Under the pieces are notes generated by a model. That model saw nothing but the letters and a program-made list of their open reading frames with translations, had not been told where the DNA came from and ran no database searches. The position numbers were made by a program, and so were the translations under genes. From positions 163,069 through 227,068 of the forward strand of contig NZ_LAQU01000007.1 in assembly GCF_000970345.1 (NCBI RefSeq): a stretch of 64,000 nt of DNA. The letters are read 5' to 3'. This DNA comes from Robbsia andropogonis (GTDB taxonomy: Bacteria; Pseudomonadota; Gammaproteobacteria; Burkholderiales; Burkholderiaceae). This document shows, piece by piece, positions 44,132 to 53,859 of the stretch (the first letter of the stretch is position 1; the number at the start of each line of letters is the position of its first letter).

Positions 44132-45415
44132 TTATTGCATGAATGGACCCCAGGACGGCGCACTCACCGCGCCGCCCCGAACCGACAGAACCTGCCTAAT
44201 TCGACCGTCTGTCGACACGGCCGCCAGCACACCACGTCCCCCAACCTCAGTGGCGTACAGAATGTACTGCCCATTGGCCGCGAAACTAGGCGAGTCATCA
44301 TGGTTGGTGTCCGTGACAGGTGTCACTTCACCGGTGCTGAGATCTTGAACGTACAACTTGTAGCCACCACCACTGCGTCCGATATAGGCCAACAGCTTGC
44401 CATCCGGGCTGACCCGGGGACTGGTGTTATAGCTACCCTTGAACGTGACGCGCTGCGCATTGCCCCCGTTGGCAGGCATCTTGTAGATCTGAGGTTCGCC
44501 GCCGCGGTCGCTGGTGAAATAAATCCACTGACCGTCCGGCGAGTAGGTCGGTTCGGTATCGATCGTCGGTCCATTCGACAAACGGCGCAACCCCGAGCCG
44601 TCGACATTGACCTGATAGATTTGCGTGTGGCCCGGCAGCGAGAGCGCCACCGCAAGGTGTTGTCCATCCGGTGCCCACGCCGGCGCACTATTGTCGCCTT
44701 TTTGATTTGCCACGATCGTCCGGTGTCCGGTCGGCAAGTCATGCACGAACACCACCGGCTTTTTCCGTTCGAATGAAACGTAAGCCACCTTGGTGCCGTT
44801 CGGCGACCAAGTGGGGGAGATGATCGGTTCCGGACTGGACAGCGCGATATTCGCGTCCTGGCCGTCGGAATCCGAGATCTGCAACTGGTACCGGCCGTTG
44901 GCTTTGATCACATACGACAGGCGCGTTGCAAACACACCGCGGGTGCCCAGCAGTTTCTCATAAATATAGTCAGCAATTTTATGCGCGCTCATACGCAGCC
45001 CGGCCGCCGGGCTGACAAGCGACAGGCCTCCCAGGCTTTGCTGGCTTTGCGTGTCATACAAGCGGAAGCGGACATCAAATTGCCCGTTCGACAGCGCGGT
45101 GACGCTGCCGGAGACGTAGGCGTTCGCGCCGCGTGCTTTCCAACTGCCCAAGTCGACCGAATCGGTTTCCGATACCGGCGTCGGGCCGGCATCGATATTC
45201 GAGAAACGGCCGCTGCGGGCCAGGTCGGCGCGGACGATCGCGGCAATCTGTTGGGGCGATGTCGTCTCGCCCTTGAAGTTTGCAACCGCGATCGGATACA
45301 AATTCGAACCGACACCGGCAATATCGATCGTCAGTTGCGCGTTAGCAGCAGTGGCTCCGGCCAGGAAAAATCCCGCCACGATCGTTTTGAGACCGAATTT
45401 ATCAACTAATTTCAT
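44132..45415 (-). CDS. tolB: Tol-Pal translocation protein TolB
   Basis: This is a 427-aa periplasmic protein. It has a signal peptide (about residues 1-26, cut after NAQ), an N-terminal alpha/beta domain and a C-terminal six-bladed beta propeller. Propeller repeats include [49 protein letters not shown] and [14 protein letters not shown]. It is 20 bp upstream of pal and about 140 bp after tolA. It binds Pal and TolA. Confidence 0.96.
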   Translation of the reverse strand: MKLVDKFGLKTIVAGFFLAGATAANAQLTIDIAGVGSNLYPIAVANFKGETTSPQQIAAIVRADLARSGRFSNIDAGPTPVSETDSVDLGSWKARGANAYVSGSVTALSNGQFDVRFRLYDTQSQQSLGGLSLVSPAAGLRMSAHKIADYIYEKLLGTRGVFATRLSYVIKANGRYQLQISDSDGQDANIALSSPEPIISPTWSPNGTKVAYVSFERKKPVVFVHDLPTGHRTIVANQKGDNSAPAWAPDGQHLAVALSLPGHTQIYQVNVDGSGLRRLSNGPTIDTEPTYSPDGQWIYFTSDRGGEPQIYKMPANGGNAQRVTFKGSYNTSPRVSPDGKLLAYIGRSGGGYKLYVQDLSTGEVTPVTDTNHDDSPSFAANGQYILYATEVGGRGVLAAVSTDGRIRQVLSVRGGAVSAPSWGPFMQ

Positions 45416-45558
45416 AGAGTTGGAAACGTGTACCTGGTCTGGTTGCTATCTGCGTGAAATAGGACGCTGCTTACCCTAGCACGAGTCGTACCACCGACCC
45501 CCTATTATCGTATCCGCGGGTCATGCCGCACCCGTCGTCGCTCGTTGCCCTGCCATCA

Positions 45559-46700
45559 TCACTTTGCATCGTTCGGTCGCATCCGCACGTTGAACGTGCG
45601 CGGCGCCTTGCCATCGTCGTCGCGTGGCATGGGGTCCGACGCGTCGATTGCCTTAAGCACCGCGTCATCCCATGCCGGGTTGCCGCTCGATTGCGTCAGG
45701 TGCCGGCTCAGGATTCTACCGTCCGGCGCGCACACTACATTGATCACCGCCACCGGGTTGCCGGACGTGCTGCCAGCATAAATGATGTTCGGAATCACGC
45801 GACGGCGTACCTTGTCCGCATACCCCGGCGAGGCGTTGCCTGACCCCGACCCGTTGCCGCTGTTCGCTGCACCGCCACCACTTTCGCCGCCCGCTGCCGC
45901 CATGCCCTGCAAGGCGGCCAGACGTGCCTTGCGTGCCTGATCCGCCTGGCGCTGCGCATCAGCGGCCGCCTTTTCCTTGGCTGCCTTCGCGGCAGCGGTT
46001 TTCTGTGCTTCCGCCTTGTCCGCGGCCGCCTTATCCGCTGCGGCCTTCTGCTGTGCGGCTTTCTCTTGCGCCGCTTTTTCCTGGGCGGCCTTTTCCTGCG
46101 CTGCCTTATCCGCGGCCGCTTTCTCTGCCGCGGCTTTGGCCTGCTGCGCCTTCACTTGCGCCTCATGCTTGGCCTGCGCTTCCGCTTCGGCCTTCTGTTG
46201 CGCCAATTGTTGTTGCTTCAGTTCCGCTTTCCGCTGCGCTTCGGCCTGCGCTTGCTTTGCTGCAGCCGCCGCTGCGGCAGCGGCAGCGGCTTGTTGCGCA
46301 GCCTGCTTGCGTTGTTGCTCGGCCGCCAACGCGGCTTGCTTCGCCGCTTCCTGTTGCTTGCGCTTCTTTTCCAGTGCGATCTCGGCGTCTTCGTCGTTGG
46401 CCGTCTGGGCCGGCGCCGCCTGTGGTGGCGGGGGCGGCGTCACCACTTGGGGGTAACGGGGGGCTGTGGTTCCGGCGTGCGACGTGGTGCCGGTGCGTTC
46501 AAATCCGGCACCTCGGTCCAGATCTCGGCTTGAACGCCGGACGAATCCGATACGGGCCATTGAATCCCGAAATACAAGAAAGCAATCAGCAGCAGGTGTA
46601 TCAGCACCGCGAGCGCAAACGCACGCCAGGTTCCTTTCTCCCTGCGTGGTTCGAAGCGCGCCGATTCCAGCTCGGCCGACGGTATGGCGTTTCTGCTCAT
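45559..46700 (-). pseudogene. tolA: TolA, split by a one-base frameshift
   Basis: TolA spans the inner membrane and periplasm and transmits energy to Pal. The N-terminal 86 residues (MSRNAIPSAELES..., with membrane helix AFALAVLIHLLLIAFLYFGI) are in one frame and stop at 46440. The remaining about 290 residues (VVTPPPPPQ..., the long Ala/Lys/Gln helix with repeated AQEKAAQEKA units, and the C-terminal NPAWDDAVLKAIDAS domain) are in the next frame. A run of five G on the plus strand (46449-46453) is where the frames meet; one more base would restore a normal TolA. It could be a sequencing slip, a true mutation or slippage. The rest of the operon is intact. Confidence 0.82.
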
Positions 46701-47143
46701 TGATTCTTCACGAGCAACCCGACGCGTTTGACGCCTTGGGTCTTCAGTTCGGACATGACGGCCATGACCTTGTCGTATTGCACGGACTTGTCGCCTGCGA
46801 TCACGACTGGCTCGTCAGGATGCGTCGGCGTGCGGTCCTGAAGGAATGCAGTCAGATCTTGCATCGTCATCGGCATTTCCTGCGCGGCGCCGCCGTCGCT
46901 CTTATAGCGCACCGACATCGTCCCGTCCGCGCGTACGTTGACGATGACAGGCGGGGTCTGCTGCTGCTGCGATGCGCCGCCAACCGTGGGGAGGTTCACC
47001 ACTGCCGGCGTCACCAACGGCGCGGTCACCATGAAGATGACCAGCAGCACCAGCATCACGTCAATGTACGGCACGACGTTGATATCGGACTTCGCCCGGC
47101 GGCCACGGCCGCCGCGCATTCCCGATCGCATTGAATCTGCCAT
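46697..47143 (-). CDS. tolR: Tol-Pal motor protein TolR
   Basis: This is a 148-aa inner-membrane protein. The single helix (IDVMLVLLVIFMVTAPLV) carries the conserved motor Asp in INVVPYIDVMLVLL. A C-terminal periplasmic domain follows. It overlaps the tolA start (ATGA). AAGGAG precedes its own ATG. With TolQ it forms the proton-driven motor. Confidence 0.95.
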   Translation of the reverse strand: MADSMRSGMRGGRGRRAKSDINVVPYIDVMLVLLVIFMVTAPLVTPAVVNLPTVGGASQQQQTPPVIVNVRADGTMSVRYKSDGGAAQEMPMTMQDLTAFLQDRTPTHPDEPVVIAGDKSVQYDKVMAVMSELKTQGVKRVGLLVKNQ

Positions 47144-47191
47144 CGAATCAGGCTCCTTGTCCTATCTGTCCGGCGTTCCGGTGGGTAACGT

Positions 47192-47866
47192 TCAAGCGGC
47201 CTGACGCTGCAGGATGTTCGAAAACTCTTCGATGAACGTCTCGAAGCGAATCGCTAGGCGATCGACATCGGTGGCAAAGCGGTTGTAAGCCACCACGGCC
47301 GGGATTGCCGCGAACAAGCCGATCGCGGTAGCGACCAGCGCCTCGGCAATGCCCGGCGCCACGTTGGCCAGCGTAGCCTGCTGCACGTTGGCGAGGCCCC
47401 GGAACGAGTTCATGATCCCCCACACGGTACCGAACAGACCGATATACGGACTGACCGAACCAACCGACGCCAGATAGGGAAGATTGATTTCCAGCACATC
47501 CAGCTCACGCTGAAACGCCGCGCGCATCGCGCGGCGCGAACCGTCGACGATCGTGGTCGCGTCGCCATGACGCTCCTTGCCTTTCAGGAATTCACGCATG
47601 CCGGCTTCGAAGATGCGTTCCAAAGCGCCAATCGAATGGCGGTTGTGCGTGGCGCTCTGGTACAACGCGTTCAGGTCGCCACCAGACCAGAAGTCGCGCT
47701 CGAAACGCTCGGTCTGGCTACGTGCACGGCGTACGGTGGCCCATTTGCGGAAGATGAACGTCCAGGAAATCAACGACAGGACGAGCAGGAGCGCCATGAC
47801 CGCCTGGGCGAGTACGCTGGCGTGCAAGACTAGGGAGATGATCGACAGGTCTTCGGTATTGTTCAT
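47192..47866 (-). CDS. tolQ: Tol-Pal motor protein TolQ
   Basis: This is a 224-aa ExbB/MotA-type channel. There is a helix near residue 20 and two long helices (about 130-155 and 165-190: VGSVSPYIGLFGTVWGIMNSF and APGIAEALVATAIGLFAAIPA). The start at 47866 (MNNTEDLSIISLVLHASVLAQ) gives family-like length; a longer frame begins at 47914. It lies 48 bp before tolR. Confidence 0.95.
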   Translation of the reverse strand: MNNTEDLSIISLVLHASVLAQAVMALLLVLSLISWTFIFRKWATVRRARSQTERFERDFWSGGDLNALYQSATHNRHSIGALERIFEAGMREFLKGKERHGDATTIVDGSRRAMRAAFQRELDVLEINLPYLASVGSVSPYIGLFGTVWGIMNSFRGLANVQQATLANVAPGIAEALVATAIGLFAAIPAVVAYNRFATDVDRLAIRFETFIEEFSNILQRQAA

Positions 47867-48021
47867 AGAGCTGGTTCGAGAGGCGGGCATGCCGGTTCGG
47901 CGAGTCGCATTCACGCGCCGAACCGGTTGTATCGATCATGTCGATCCGGGTTGGCGTTGCCTGGCGATCCGCCGTGTGACGGCGCAACGGTATTAGTCCC
48001 TGGAAAACGCGCGAGTGTTCA

Positions 48022-48465
48022 TTATTCGTGTTGAAGCGCTGCAATCACCGCAGGCGGCAGACCGGTGGGCCGCAACGTGGTCGCACTGACACAAGCCACC
48101 AGGATCGTGCCGCTGCACAGCCGTTCGCCCGCGCGGAATGCGTGTTGTTCGAATTCAACCGACGCCCGGCCCATTCGCGCCACATGGCTTTCAATCCGTA
48201 ACATGTCATCGAGTCGTGCCGGCGCGAAATAATCGATCGACGTCCGGCGCACCACGAACAGCGTCCCCGTGTCCATGCTGAGTCGGCTTTGATCGATACC
48301 ACCGGCACGCAACCACTCCGTGCGGGCACGCTCGAAAAATTTTAAATAATTCGCGTAAAACACGATGCCGCCCGCATCGGTGTCTTCATAATAAATCCGG
48401 GTTTGCCAGGCAAATGTCTTGCGTGGCGAAACAGGCGGCGTATGCGACGACGGTACGGAATTCAT
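48022..48465 (-). CDS. ybgC: Tol-Pal associated acyl-CoA thioesterase YbgC
   Basis: This is a 147-aa hotdog-fold thioesterase. The motif YYEDTDAGGIVFYANYLKFFERARTEWLR contains the catalytic Asp (shown as pieces YYEDTDAGGIVFYANYLKF). It hydrolyses acyl-CoA, probably for phospholipid metabolism. It is the first gene of the Tol-Pal operon. The tail (TLRPTGLPPAVIAAL) is family-like. Confidence 0.93.
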   Translation of the reverse strand: MNSVPSSHTPPVSPRKTFAWQTRIYYEDTDAGGIVFYANYLKFFERARTEWLRAGGIDQSRLSMDTGTLFVVRRTSIDYFAPARLDDMLRIESHVARMGRASVEFEQHAFRAGERLCSGTILVACVSATTLRPTGLPPAVIAALQHE

Positions 48466-48580
48466 GCGCGAATTCTACCCGAAGGGATTCAAGGTAAAAG
48501 TGACTTGGAAAATCTTGTTACAAGTTTTCGCGCGGCTGTGTGCGGCGGCAACGAAGGACGTGGCAGTCGTTGCGATGACA

Positions 48581-48609
48581 TTGCCACTGCGTGGCGAATG
48601 CACTACACT
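48581..48609 (+). promoter_or_regulatory. Probable sigma-70 promoter upstream of glyA
   Basis: TTGCCA-N17-TACACT is a good -35/-10 pair. It is about 410 bp before glyA, implying a long leader if it is used. Confidence 0.5.
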
Positions 48610-49021
48610 GTTTGGTCCCAGCTTAGCGTAACTGGCGATACGACGTCGTCTGTCGCGACGGTTAAGCGATACCCGGTCCTTCGGGCATCGCGTGCCGGGG
48701 CGGGGTCGGCATGGTTTGCGCGATCGGTGCGATCGTTTGCAAATGCCATTGCCGGACCTCGTTTCGGCGCTCCGTGGCAGTCGGCGTCGAGGTGGAACTG
48801 CCCACCGTGAAGCGCTAAGCGTCGTTTGCGCCGTTCGCCTGGGCAGAGCCGTGAGTCGATGGTCGACCATCCTTCGCCACGTCCGCTTTCCACGTCGTGC
48901 ATCCCAATGCGCGACGCGGCCGCCCGCCGGTCGCGTCTGAACGTGTACCAGGACGGGCAGGGGGTGCGCCGTTGGGTCGGGCTTACCGTCAACCTAAAGC
49001 GTCAACCTCGGAAATTGCCCT
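48610..49021 (+). other. Long presumptive glyA leader
   Basis: About 410 bp between the promoter and the glyA start contain no convincing gene; frames on both strands are poor. No known riboswitch was recognised. Confidence 0.35.
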
Positions 49022-50269
49022 ATGTTCGCGAAAGACAAATACCAGCTCGAAACCCTGGATCCTGAAGTGTTTGCCGCCATCGGCAAGGAAAACCAGCGTC
49101 AAGAGGATCACATCGAGCTGATCGCTTCTGAAAACTACACCAGCCCGGCCGTCATGGCGGCGCAGGGTTCCCAGCTGACGAACAAATACGCCGAAGGCTA
49201 TCCGGGCAAGCGCTATTACGGCGGGTGCGAGTACGTCGATGTTGTCGAGCAGTTGGCGATCGACCGCGTCAAGGCATTATTCGGTGCCGAGGCCGCAAAT
49301 GTGCAGCCGAATTCGGGTTCGCAAGCCAACCAGGGCGTGTTCTTCGCGATGCTGCAGCCCGGCGACACGATCATGGGCATGAGCCTGGCGGAAGGCGGGC
49401 ATTTGACGCACGGCTCGCCGGTCAACATGTCGGGTAAGTGGTTCAAGGTCGTCAGCTATGGCCTGAACGCCGAGGGTGATATCGACTATGACAAGGCGGA
49501 AGCGGCAGCGAAGGAACACAAGCCGAAGCTGATCGTTGCGGGCGCATCGGCGTTCGCGCTGAAGATCGATTTCGAGCGCCTGTCGAAGATCGCCAAGGAA
49601 GTAGGTGCGTATTTCATGGTTGACATGGCGCACTACGCCGGCTTGATCGCCGCCGGTGTCTACCCGAACCCGGTGCCGCATGCCGACTTCGTGACGACAA
49701 CTACTCATAAGAGCTTGCGCGGCCCGCGCGGTGGCGTGATCTTGATGAAGGCCGAGTTCGAGAAGAAGATCAATTCGGCAATCTTCCCGGGTATCCAGGG
49801 CGGTCCGTTGATGCACGTGATCGCGGGCAAGGCGGTCGCGTTCAAGGAAGCCGCTGGCGACGATTTCAAGGCGTATCAGAAGCAGGTCGTGGAAAACGCC
49901 CGCGTCATGGCAGAAACGTTGATTTCGCGTGGTTTGCAAATCGTCTCCGGGCGCACGGAAAGTCACGTGATGCTGGTGGATCTGCGCGCGAAGAAGTTGA
50001 CGGGCAAGGTTGCCGAGGCCGCGTTGGGCAAGGCCCACATTACTGTCAACAAGAATGCCATCCCGAACGATCCGGAATCACCGTTCGTGACCAGCGGCGT
50101 GCGCGTCGGATCGCCGGCGATGACAACGCGCGGTTTTGGCGCGGAAGAAGCGAAACTGGTCGCCAACCTCGTCGCTGACGTGCTGGATGCGCCGGAAGAC
50201 GAGGCCAATCTGGCCAAGGTCCGCGCGCAGGTTGCGGCGCTGACGAAGCGCTTCCCGGTTTACGGCTGA
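49022..50269 (+). CDS. glyA: Serine hydroxymethyltransferase
   Basis: This is a PLP enzyme (415 aa) that interconverts serine and glycine with tetrahydrofolate and supplies one-carbon units. The PLP lysine lies in [14 protein letters not shown]. Other motifs are [35 protein letters not shown] and [12 protein letters not shown]. Length and start ([20 protein letters not shown]) are typical. It is 28 bp before nrdR, a common pair in beta-proteobacteria. Confidence 0.98.
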   Translation: MFAKDKYQLETLDPEVFAAIGKENQRQEDHIELIASENYTSPAVMAAQGSQLTNKYAEGYPGKRYYGGCEYVDVVEQLAIDRVKALFGAEAANVQPNSGSQANQGVFFAMLQPGDTIMGMSLAEGGHLTHGSPVNMSGKWFKVVSYGLNAEGDIDYDKAEAAAKEHKPKLIVAGASAFALKIDFERLSKIAKEVGAYFMVDMAHYAGLIAAGVYPNPVPHADFVTTTTHKSLRGPRGGVILMKAEFEKKINSAIFPGIQGGPLMHVIAGKAVAFKEAAGDDFKAYQKQVVENARVMAETLISRGLQIVSGRTESHVMLVDLRAKKLTGKVAEAALGKAHITVNKNAIPNDPESPFVTSGVRVGSPAMTTRGFGAEEAKLVANLVADVLDAPEDEANLAKVRAQVAALTKRFPVYG

Positions 50270-50297
50270 TCTTCTCAAGACAATAGCGAGCCCTCCG

Positions 50298-50774
50298 ATG
50301 CGCTGCCCCTACTGTCGGCACGACGATACCCAGGTCATCGACTCCCGGGTGTCGGAAGACGGCGCGGCCATCCGCCGCCGTCGGCGCTGTCCGGCATGCG
50401 ACAAGCGCTTTACCACTTACGAACGGTCTGAATTGGCGTTGCCGGCCGTGGTGAAGCGGGACGGCAGTCGCGCGGAATTCGATCGGAAAAAGATTGAAGG
50501 AAGCATGCGGCTTGCGTTGCGCAAGCGGCCGGTCAGCGCGGACGCGCTGGCCGACGCGCTGGCGCAGATCGAGTTTCAACTCGTGGCGCGCGGTGAACGC
50601 GAAATTCGCAGCGACGCGATCGGCGAATTGGTCATGGTCGCATTGGCACGACTGGATAAGATCGCCTATATCCGTTTTGCATCGGTCTATCGGCAATTCG
50701 ACAATATGGACGACTTTCAACGCGTGATCGATGAATTCAATCGCACGCAGGAATCCCCTCCGATGAAAAAGTAG
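50298..50774 (+). CDS. nrdR: Transcriptional repressor NrdR
   Basis: This is a 158-aa repressor of ribonucleotide reductase genes. A zinc ribbon comes first ([17 protein letters not shown] and [17 protein letters not shown], four Cys), followed by an ATP-cone domain ([20 protein letters not shown]). It is transcribed with glyA. It senses dATP/ATP and binds NrdR boxes of nrd operons. Confidence 0.97.
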   Translation: MRCPYCRHDDTQVIDSRVSEDGAAIRRRRRCPACDKRFTTYERSELALPAVVKRDGSRAEFDRKKIEGSMRLALRKRPVSADALADALAQIEFQLVARGEREIRSDAIGELVMVALARLDKIAYIRFASVYRQFDNMDDFQRVIDEFNRTQESPPMKK

Positions 50775-50810
50775 GCCGCACAGAGCGACGTTGCTTGCCG
50801 GAAGTTCAAA

Positions 50811-50887
50811 AGCCCGCACCGTGTGAATCGCACCCCAAAGGTCGGAAGCCCGTCCAGCCTTTGGGGTGTTTCTCACGGTGGCGGGCT
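50811..50887 (+). terminator. Compound two-stem hairpin after nrdR
   Basis: The outer stem AGCCCGCACCGTG/CACGGTGGCGGGCT (one bulge) encloses an 11-bp stem CACCCCAAAGG/CCTTTGGGGTG. It starts 36 bp after nrdR, and a weak T-rich segment follows. It may terminate transcription or have a regulatory role. Confidence 0.6.
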
Positions 50888-50996
50888 TTCGGCTTTCCGG
50901 ACCCCTCCCCGGTGATGGTGCTGGCCATCTGGGCGACTATGCCGTCCCGATGCCGAAGACTACAGTAAGGCCATTGCATGGTGTAACGGAGCGGCG

Positions 50997-51641
50997 ATGC
51001 GGCAATGGCAATCGGGGCCACTATCCTGCCGCGGCGGCATGCGCGGCTTTGGGCTCATCGAGTGGTTGATGACGCTGGCATTGACCATTGGCATCGTCGC
51101 GTTTGCAGTGGGGCCATGGCGAAGATGGTGGCTGGGCGTTGCGTTGGCACGCACCGAGCATGCATTGCTCGCGTCGTTGTCCATCGCGCGTCATGAGGCG
51201 GTGCGGCGTAATCAGCCGGTGGGGCTGTGTCGCGCCGATGCGATGGGTGCCTGCGCGGATACCACGATGCGTGATGCCGCGGGCAAGCACATTCCGCTTC
51301 ACGATTGGCGGTACGGCTGGCTCGTCGTGACGGATCGGCAGGGTGTGCGAAATCAAGGGATGAGCGCGAAGTTTGATGGCCGGCGAGGCGCTGACACCCC
51401 ACTGATTCTGCATCGCGTCGCGGCGATAAGTGGCGTAAGCATCACAGCGAACAATGGCACGCAGCGTCTTGTTTTTCGGCCACCGCTTGGACAGTCCGTT
51501 GGTCGATGGGGGCGCTTTACCATCGCGCCCGAAAGGGCGATGTCGCGTCCCCGCGATCGCATTGTGGGGCCGTTGACGCCGCGATGCATTTGGATCAGTG
51601 GTGGCGGCCGGGCGCGCCGCTCGCGGGGGCATTGTGGTTGA
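50997..51641 (+). CDS. fimT: Minor type IV pilin, FimT/GspH-like
   Basis: This is a 214-aa pseudopilin with a prepilin site CRGGMRG-FGLIEWLMTLALT (Gly then Phe, Glu5), followed by one hydrophobic helix and a variable globular domain. GGAG precedes the ATG. It is the first gene of an operon of five minor pilins and overlaps the next gene by 44 bp. Pilus assembly genes are not in the window. FimT-like proteins may also bind DNA in natural transformation. Confidence 0.72.
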   Translation: MRQWQSGPLSCRGGMRGFGLIEWLMTLALTIGIVAFAVGPWRRWWLGVALARTEHALLASLSIARHEAVRRNQPVGLCRADAMGACADTTMRDAAGKHIPLHDWRYGWLVVTDRQGVRNQGMSAKFDGRRGADTPLILHRVAAISGVSITANNGTQRLVFRPPLGQSVGRWGRFTIAPERAMSRPRDRIVGPLTPRCIWISGGGRARRSRGHCG

Positions 51642-52182
51642 CGTGCGTGGCGTGTCAGGACGGCGACGTGTCCGTATCGGTTCCAGGCATGTTATTCGAG
51701 GCCACGCGTTGCTGGAGCTGGTGATGGCCATGTCGCTGTTTGGCATGGCGCTACAGGTGACGATGCGAACGCATTTGTTGCAGCTCACATTGATGCGCGA
51801 GATCGACCAGCATCGGGTGGCGCTTCGGGCACTGGAAGCGCGCGTTGGGGCTGAAAGCGTCAAAGGAGACATGTTTCACGACGCCGGTCGGCGTGCTGGT
51901 ATGTCGGATTATCGGCGCGCGCATGCGGACGGCTTGGAAGACGGGCGTGAAGCCGATATCGTGGTGCCGAACGGTGTGGCGGCACAGTTGGCGTCACGGT
52001 TGCCTGCCGCGCAATGGATTCGCCAGACAGGGGAAACACATGGTGCCACGTGGACATTATGCTGGCGAGTCGGTGACAGGCCAAAGCATGCCATTGGACT
52101 TGATAAGGATAACGATGTATTCATTCCCAATGGCGCCGTTCCCGACAAAAATCGCCGGTGCGAGTCGCTTCCGGGGCCGTGA
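51598..52182 (+). CDS. pilV: Minor pilin, PilV-like
   Basis: This is a 194-aa protein with a GTG start and a basic leader. The prepilin site is RG-HALLELVMAMSLFGMAL (Glu5 present, but His instead of Phe/Met at position 1). A globular domain follows. It matches PilV-type minor pilins by position and helix pattern. The start is uncertain; several GTG codons lie in the leader. It overlaps the fimT end and the pilW start. Confidence 0.6.
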   Translation: MVAAGRAARGGIVVDVRGVSGRRRVRIGSRHVIRGHALLELVMAMSLFGMALQVTMRTHLLQLTLMREIDQHRVALRALEARVGAESVKGDMFHDAGRRAGMSDYRRAHADGLEDGREADIVVPNGVAAQLASRLPAAQWIRQTGETHGATWTLCWRVGDRPKHAIGLDKDNDVFIPNGAVPDKNRRCESLPGP

Positions 52183-53149
52183 CCATTGTACGTGCCTTGG
52201 CCGTTGCATCTCGGATGCGCGTGGTGCCGTCTTGTTGGAGTGGGCGCTTGCCGCTGCGCTGGGCATGATGTTTTCCGTCGCGATAGTCGCTGCGTTGATC
52301 GGATTCCGAAAGCAGGCTAGCGAGATCGCGGAAACGGCTCGGCTACAGTCCGATGCCGGTATTGCATTGCGGTTTCTGCGTCATTACATCGAGCGCTCCG
52401 ACGATCCGATCGCACCCGGACGGCATGCCTCCGGGCGCCTGCGGTGTGGCAATCCGCAACCTGGCAACGGTGCGCGTCAGACCTCTGCCCGTGCCGCCGA
52501 CGCGTCATCGATTTCGTCGATGCCAGGCTGGCGTTGCGACCTCCGGTCCCACCGAGGGGTGCTGGCGATGGATTACCCAACCGATGGCGACGCATCATGG
52601 CGCGATGCGAACGGCTATCCGGCGGACTGCAAGGGTGTACGGATACCCGAGGATAGGAGACCGAAATCGCAGTGGCAGGACACGCAGATGATGCATGCGG
52701 CTCTATCGATCAGTGTCACTGCGGGGGATGCTACGCCAAGCTTGTTTTGCTCGGGTAGCCGGGATGTCATACAACGCGGACAGCCGGCACCGGGCAGCGC
52801 GATGGTGGACGGGATCGAACGGTTGGTGGTGTGGCGGACCGCTTCAATGGACGAAGTGTGTATCGTGATGCGTGGTCGGACGCGGCGGTCTTTCGCGTCG
52901 CCATTTGCGTCGCGAGCAGATGGTCCGCACCATGACGCACGGGCGCAAATGGACGCGTCGTACAGGAAGGGGCGTGATCCACGCGGCTTGAACGATCGAT
53001 GCGATGGCTTCTTGACGGAGACGGGCGCATTGCAGCTGCGCGCGGATTATGGCGGCGCGGATGGTTATCGGCGGCACGTCGTTCGCGCCGCGTGGCCCAG
53101 AACGTACTCTCCCTGGACTAGCCTGGCAATGCACGAGCAGCGCCGATGA
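52115..53149 (+). CDS. pilW: Minor pilin, PilW-like
   Basis: This is a 344-aa protein. The start at 52115 has AAGGA at a good distance; a longer frame (51845) only runs through pilV in another frame. The site DARG-AVLLEWALAAALGMMF has Ala at position 1 with Glu5, then a PilW-like SEIAETARLQSDAGIALRFLRHYI segment. A large globular region follows. It overlaps pilV by 68 bp and pilX by 4. Confidence 0.62.
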   Translation: MYSFPMAPFPTKIAGASRFRGRDHCTCLGRCISDARGAVLLEWALAAALGMMFSVAIVAALIGFRKQASEIAETARLQSDAGIALRFLRHYIERSDDPIAPGRHASGRLRCGNPQPGNGARQTSARAADASSISSMPGWRCDLRSHRGVLAMDYPTDGDASWRDANGYPADCKGVRIPEDRRPKSQWQDTQMMHAALSISVTAGDATPSLFCSGSRDVIQRGQPAPGSAMVDGIERLVVWRTASMDEVCIVMRGRTRRSFASPFASRADGPHHDARAQMDASYRKGRDPRGLNDRCDGFLTETGALQLRADYGGADGYRRHVVRAAWPRTYSPWTSLAMHEQRR

Positions 53150-53859
53150 CGTTCCGACCGAAATACGCACGGGGTGCCGTCTTGCCATGGACGATCCTGG
53201 CGACGGCCGGAATGCTTCTGATGACCGGGATGACGTCGGACGCCATGGTTTTGCAGTTGGCGCATTGGCGCGCCGAGCGTAGCCACATGCTTGTCTCGCA
53301 TGGCGCGCATGTGTCGTTGCGGCAGTGCGAGGCCGATCTTCTGACGTTACGTGCGTTCAGCGGCGCGCAAGCAGGGAATGTTGTCGATGTCATGCATGTC
53401 CCTGATGAGATGGTCGAACGCAATTGCATGGCGTCGTTGCATTGGCGGGCTGTACATCAGGCAATGCGATCAAGGCAGGCGCCGCGCCGCTGGCGTGCCC
53501 CTGGCGCGCTGTCCGCCGACGCGAAGGGTACCGTACGGCGTACCGTGTCAATCGGCTCACCGATGAGAGCGCGAGCGTTGCCCGGTGGGCTAGAGCCCGT
53601 AATCGTTGAAACCGTATGCTTGGCGGAAACGTGGATCGATAGCGAAACAACGGGGTTGGTAGCAGTGTTGACGGTGCGTGCGATGGCGCAACGCTCGGTT
53701 GGCATCGCTGATATCGACACGCCAGACGAGCGCCATCGCGCCGAGGAGGGGATATGGGTGCAATCGATCATTGCGCGGCAACCGATGCCGTGCAGCCGCA
53801 CGGCGCGCCGCGTACGCGAAATCGTCGAACCGTGGCGCCGTGCCGAAGGTACGCGCTGA
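53146..53859 (+). CDS. pilX: Minor pilin assembly protein, PilX-like
   Basis: This is a 237-aa protein whose N-terminus is YARG-AVLPWTILATAGMLLMTGM, the PilX-type start with Gly before the helix but without Glu5. A globular region with Cys residues follows. Overlap with pilW is ATGA. No pilY1 gene follows, although PilY1 normally acts with PilX. Confidence 0.6.
   Translation: MTFRPKYARGAVLPWTILATAGMLLMTGMTSDAMVLQLAHWRAERSHMLVSHGAHVSLRQCEADLLTLRAFSGAQAGNVVDVMHVPDEMVERNCMASLHWRAVHQAMRSRQAPRRWRAPGALSADAKGTVRRTVSIGSPMRARALPGGLEPVIVETVCLAETWIDSETTGLVAVLTVRAMAQRSVGIADIDTPDERHRAEEGIWVQSIIARQPMPCSRTARRVREIVEPWRRAEGTR

Noticed and set aside
48603..48992. 129-aa antisense ORF in the glyA leader
   Set aside because: GC-driven open frame with unlikely Arg/Pro content.
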